Shown: positions 61,856 to 64,000 of the stretch, in pieces
Position numbering within the stretch: position 1 is the first letter of the stretch
How the letters are laid out: each line of letters opens with the position of its first letter
DNA from: Curvibacter delicatus NBRC 14919
GTDB taxonomy: Bacteria; Pseudomonadota; Gammaproteobacteria; Burkholderiales; Burkholderiaceae_C
DNA: 64,000 nt
Direction: 5' to 3'
Assembly (NCBI RefSeq): GCF_001592265.1
Contig: NZ_BCWP01000013.1
Coordinates: forward strand, 28,932-92,931
Made by a program: the position numbers and the translations under genes
Notes under the pieces: generated by a model
The model's database searches: none
What the model was told of the DNA's origin: nothing
What the model saw: only the letters and a program-made list of their open reading frames with translations

Positions 61856-64000
61856 TGTGCGGTATCACAGGTGTTATTAACCTAAATGGAGATGCCGTCT
61901 CCCCCGTCATTCTCAAGCGGATGACGGATGCCATTGCGCATCGCGGGCCTGACGGCGAAGGACACTGGATTGAGGGCAACGTCGGCCTGGGGCACCGAAG
62001 ACTCGCGATTATTGACCTCTCACCTCTCGGCCATCAGCCGATGATCAGTTCGGATCATCGTTATGTGCTTAGCTACAACGGTGAGATATACAACTATCGC
62101 GAGCTACGAACCGAGTTGGAGGCAGCTGGATATTGGTTCCGCTCCCAAACCGACAGCGAGGTAGTGCTCTATGCGTTCGCGCATTGGGGAACTGACGCGT
62201 TGTTGCGGTTCAACGGCATGTTCGCACTGGCATTGTGGGATCGCAAAGAACGCTGCATGCTGCTCGCGAGGGATCGGTACGGCATTAAGCCGCTCTATAT
62301 AGCCAGGCAACGTGGAGTCGTCAGTTTCGGGTCGGAGCAAAAAGCGATTCTTGCGCAGCCCGCTTTCGAGCGTAAGGTCAACAAGCGGGCGCTGCTTGAG
62401 TATTTCACGTTTCAGAACATCTTTACGGATCAAACGCTTCTTGAAGATATTCAAATCCTGCCTGCTGGCCATTACGCTGTAGTCTGCCCGCAGGAGGCCA
62501 GTTTCAAAGTCAGCAGGTATTGGGACTATCGCTTTCGTGAGCCAGATCATCCGGCGAGCAAGGAAGAGTATCTCGAGGAGCTGGATCGTCTATTTCGGCA
62601 GGCTGTCAACCGCCAGTTGGTGAGTGATGTCGAGTTGGGGGCTTACCTCAGCGGGGGGATGGATAGCGGCTCGATCACGGCTATCGCCGCTCAATCATTC
62701 CCGAATCTCAAGACCTTCACCTGCGGGTTTGATCTGAGCTCCGCGTCTGGCATAGAGCTTGGCTACGACGAGCGCATAAAGGCCGAAGCCATGTCGGCCC
62801 GATTCAAGACCGAGCACTATGAGATGGTGCTCAAGGCCGGCGATATGGAGCGGTGCTTGCCGCGACTTGCTCAGCATCTGGAAGAGCCGCGCGTGGGGCA
62901 GAGCTACCCCAACTACTACGTCGCAAAGCTGGCCAGCAAATTTGTCAAGGTTGTCCTTTCTGGTAGTGGCGGCGACGAACTCTTTGGGGGATATCCGTGG
63001 CGCTACTACAGGGCGGCCATGAGTCAGAACTTCGAACATTTCATTGATCAGTACTATTTGTACTGGCAGCGCTTGGTCGACAACCGGTACATTAAACAAA
63101 TGTTCGCTCCGGTATGGCCGGAAGTACAGGCGGTATGGACGCGCGACATCTTTCGGGATGTTTTTGCGACACACGACAATGAATTGGACCGCCCCGAAGA
63201 CTACATCAATCATTCCCTGTACTTTGAGGCGAAGACCTTCCTCCATGGCCTATTTGTGGTGGAGGACAAGCTCTCCATGGCGCATGGTTTGGAAAATCGT
63301 GTTCCCTTCATGGATAACGATTTGGTCGACTTCGCAATGCAATGCCCTGTCAAACTTAAGTTGAATAACCTTGCAGAGGTCTTGCGCGTGAATGAGAATG
63401 AACCTGGGGATAAGCAGAGGAGATTCTTCCAGCGCACGAATGATGCCCGTCATGCAGCAGAACGTTATAGGCATCTACCCAACCTGTTCTTCATGCAGGG
63501 TGATATTGCAGATACCAAGCTGAGGGACGGCTGCATCAGCTACGTCAGCTGCGATCAAGTCATCATGCACACGGAAAATCCTGAGAGGACATTTTCTGAA
63601 CTTGCGCGTATCTGTGACAAAAAAACAGGGCAGCTGGCATGCTACTTCTATGCAAAAAAGGCCTTGCCACGGGAGTTGCTGGACGACTACTTCCGAACTG
63701 CCTGCGCACATCTCAGTCATGATGAACTCTGGGCAATGTCGCAGCAACTCACCGAACTGGGTCGTAGGCTCAGCGAGCTCAAGGTAAGTTTCGAGGCGCC
63801 GGATATCCCCGCCCTGGGGATCAAAGGCGGGGTTTATGACATCCAGCGGTTTATTTATTGGAATTTTCTGAAGTGCTTCTGGAATGCGGATCTTGGGCCG
63901 GAGACCTCGCTGGTAACAAATTTCGATTGGTATAGTCCCAGCAACGCGCGACGTTTCAGCGAGGCAGAGGTGCTTGGTATCGTCGCGGCCAACAAGTTGG
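61855..64000 (+). CDS. asnB: Asparagine synthase (glutamine-hydrolysing) joined in frame to a methyltransferase C-terminus; runs off the right edge
   Basis: The ATG overlaps the previous stop (TGATG). Residues 1-530 are an O-antigen-type asparagine synthase: Cys2 nucleophile in MCGITG, HRGPDGEGHW, SYNGEIYNYRELR, and the ATP pyrophosphatase loop YLSGGMDSGS. After FFQRTND (about 523-530, nucleotides 63421-63444) the family sequence stops, and residues from about 531 on match a SAM methyltransferase C-terminal part: NLFFMQGDIADTKL, DIPALGIKGGVYDIQRFIYW, NFDWYSPSNARRFSEAEV. The methyltransferase lacks its SAM motif I and the synthase lacks its C-terminus. There is no stop up to position 64000. 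Confidence 0.85.
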   Translation, partial: MCGITGVINLNGDAVSPVILKRMTDAIAHRGPDGEGHWIEGNVGLGHRRLAIIDLSPLGHQPMISSDHRYVLSYNGEIYNYRELRTELEAAGYWFRSQTDSEVVLYAFAHWGTDALLRFNGMFALALWDRKERCMLLARDRYGIKPLYIARQRGVVSFGSEQKAILAQPAFERKVNKRALLEYFTFQNIFTDQTLLEDIQILPAGHYAVVCPQEASFKVSRYWDYRFREPDHPASKEEYLEELDRLFRQAVNRQLVSDVELGAYLSGGMDSGSITAIAAQSFPNLKTFTCGFDLSSASGIELGYDERIKAEAMSARFKTEHYEMVLKAGDMERCLPRLAQHLEEPRVGQSYPNYYVAKLASKFVKVVLSGSGGDELFGGYPWRYYRAAMSQNFEHFIDQYYLYWQRLVDNRYIKQMFAPVWPEVQAVWTRDIFRDVFATHDNELDRPEDYINHSLYFEAKTFLHGLFVVEDKLSMAHGLENRVPFMDNDLVDFAMQCPVKLKLNNLAEVLRVNENEPGDKQRRFFQRTNDARHAAERYRHLPNLFFMQGDIADTKLRDGCISYVSCDQVIMHTENPERTFSELARICDKKTGQLACYFYAKKALPRELLDDYFRTACAHLSHDELWAMSQQLTELGRRLSELKVSFEAPDIPALGIKGGVYDIQRFIYWNFLKCFWNADLGPETSLVTNFDWYSPSNARRFSEAEVLGIVAANKL

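Noticed and set aside
1..64000. CRISPR arrays, tRNA or rRNA genes, integrase genes
   Set aside because: Reading through all gaps showed no regularly spaced repeats, no cloverleaf-like gene and no integrase or phage gene; the only mobile gene seen is tnpB.

Overview
The window looks like the chromosome of a betaproteobacterium of the order Burkholderiales, most likely family Comamonadaceae. This is inferred from high GC, two Bug-type (TctC) receptors, a DUF1840 protein, a phasin next to an acyl-CoA-binding protein, a fused isobutyryl-CoA mutase, several branched-chain-amino-acid-type ABC systems, and a short dispersed repeat that I recall from this family. No rRNA, tRNA or CRISPR array was seen.

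Layout. 0.1-5.5 kb: ABC solute-binding protein, M20 amidohydrolase, type III pantothenate kinase, persulfide-dioxygenase-like metallo-hydrolase with a rhodanese domain, and a FAH-family hydrolase with an export/lipoprotein-type N-terminus. 5.7-9.6 kb: a dctP-dctQ-dctM TRAP transporter whose DctM has a long acidic insert. 9.6-13 kb: icmF behind a perfect 24-bp palindrome. 13-24.4 kb: signalling and redox genes (GGDEF-EAL protein, GMC oxidoreductase, K+ channel, metallophosphoesterase, Ser/Thr kinase fused to a universal stress domain, HD-GYP protein, SrkA-like kinase), with a solitary tnpB element inserted between the phosphoesterase and the kinase. 24.4-29.2 kb: a complete liv-type ABC operon.

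29.3-34.2 kb: a divergent ptxDCBA / ptxE phosphite uptake and oxidation cassette. It is flanked by direct repeats of the last 100 bp of htpG: the right copy is the real htpG end and the left copy is a decayed fragment. 36-46.6 kb: a pseudouridine synthase, a Crp/Fnr regulator, and a divergent operon with an acyl-CoA synthetase, a second complete liv-type ABC transporter and a PaaK-like ligase, i.e. probable uptake plus CoA activation of an organic acid. 46.6-50.7 kb: two Bug receptors, then a phasin-TetR-ACBP-DUF1840 cluster on the minus strand.

50.8-64 kb: start of a surface-polysaccharide (O-antigen) locus. rfbBDAC makes dTDP-L-rhamnose and manC makes GDP-mannose. After a gene-free 336 bp come a nucleotide-sugar epimerase, a UDP-HexNAc dehydrogenase and wlbA/wlbB-type genes for a diacetamido-uronic acid, in DNA of visibly lower GC. 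The locus then shows two deletion-type junctions: the wbpE aminotransferase is cut and joined to the C-terminal half of an SDR epimerase, and the asparagine synthase (running off the right edge) is joined in frame to the C-terminal part of a sugar methyltransferase. The ptx cassette bounded by htpG repeats, the tnpB insertion at a coupled gene junction, and these two chimeric junctions are the most notable parts of the window.
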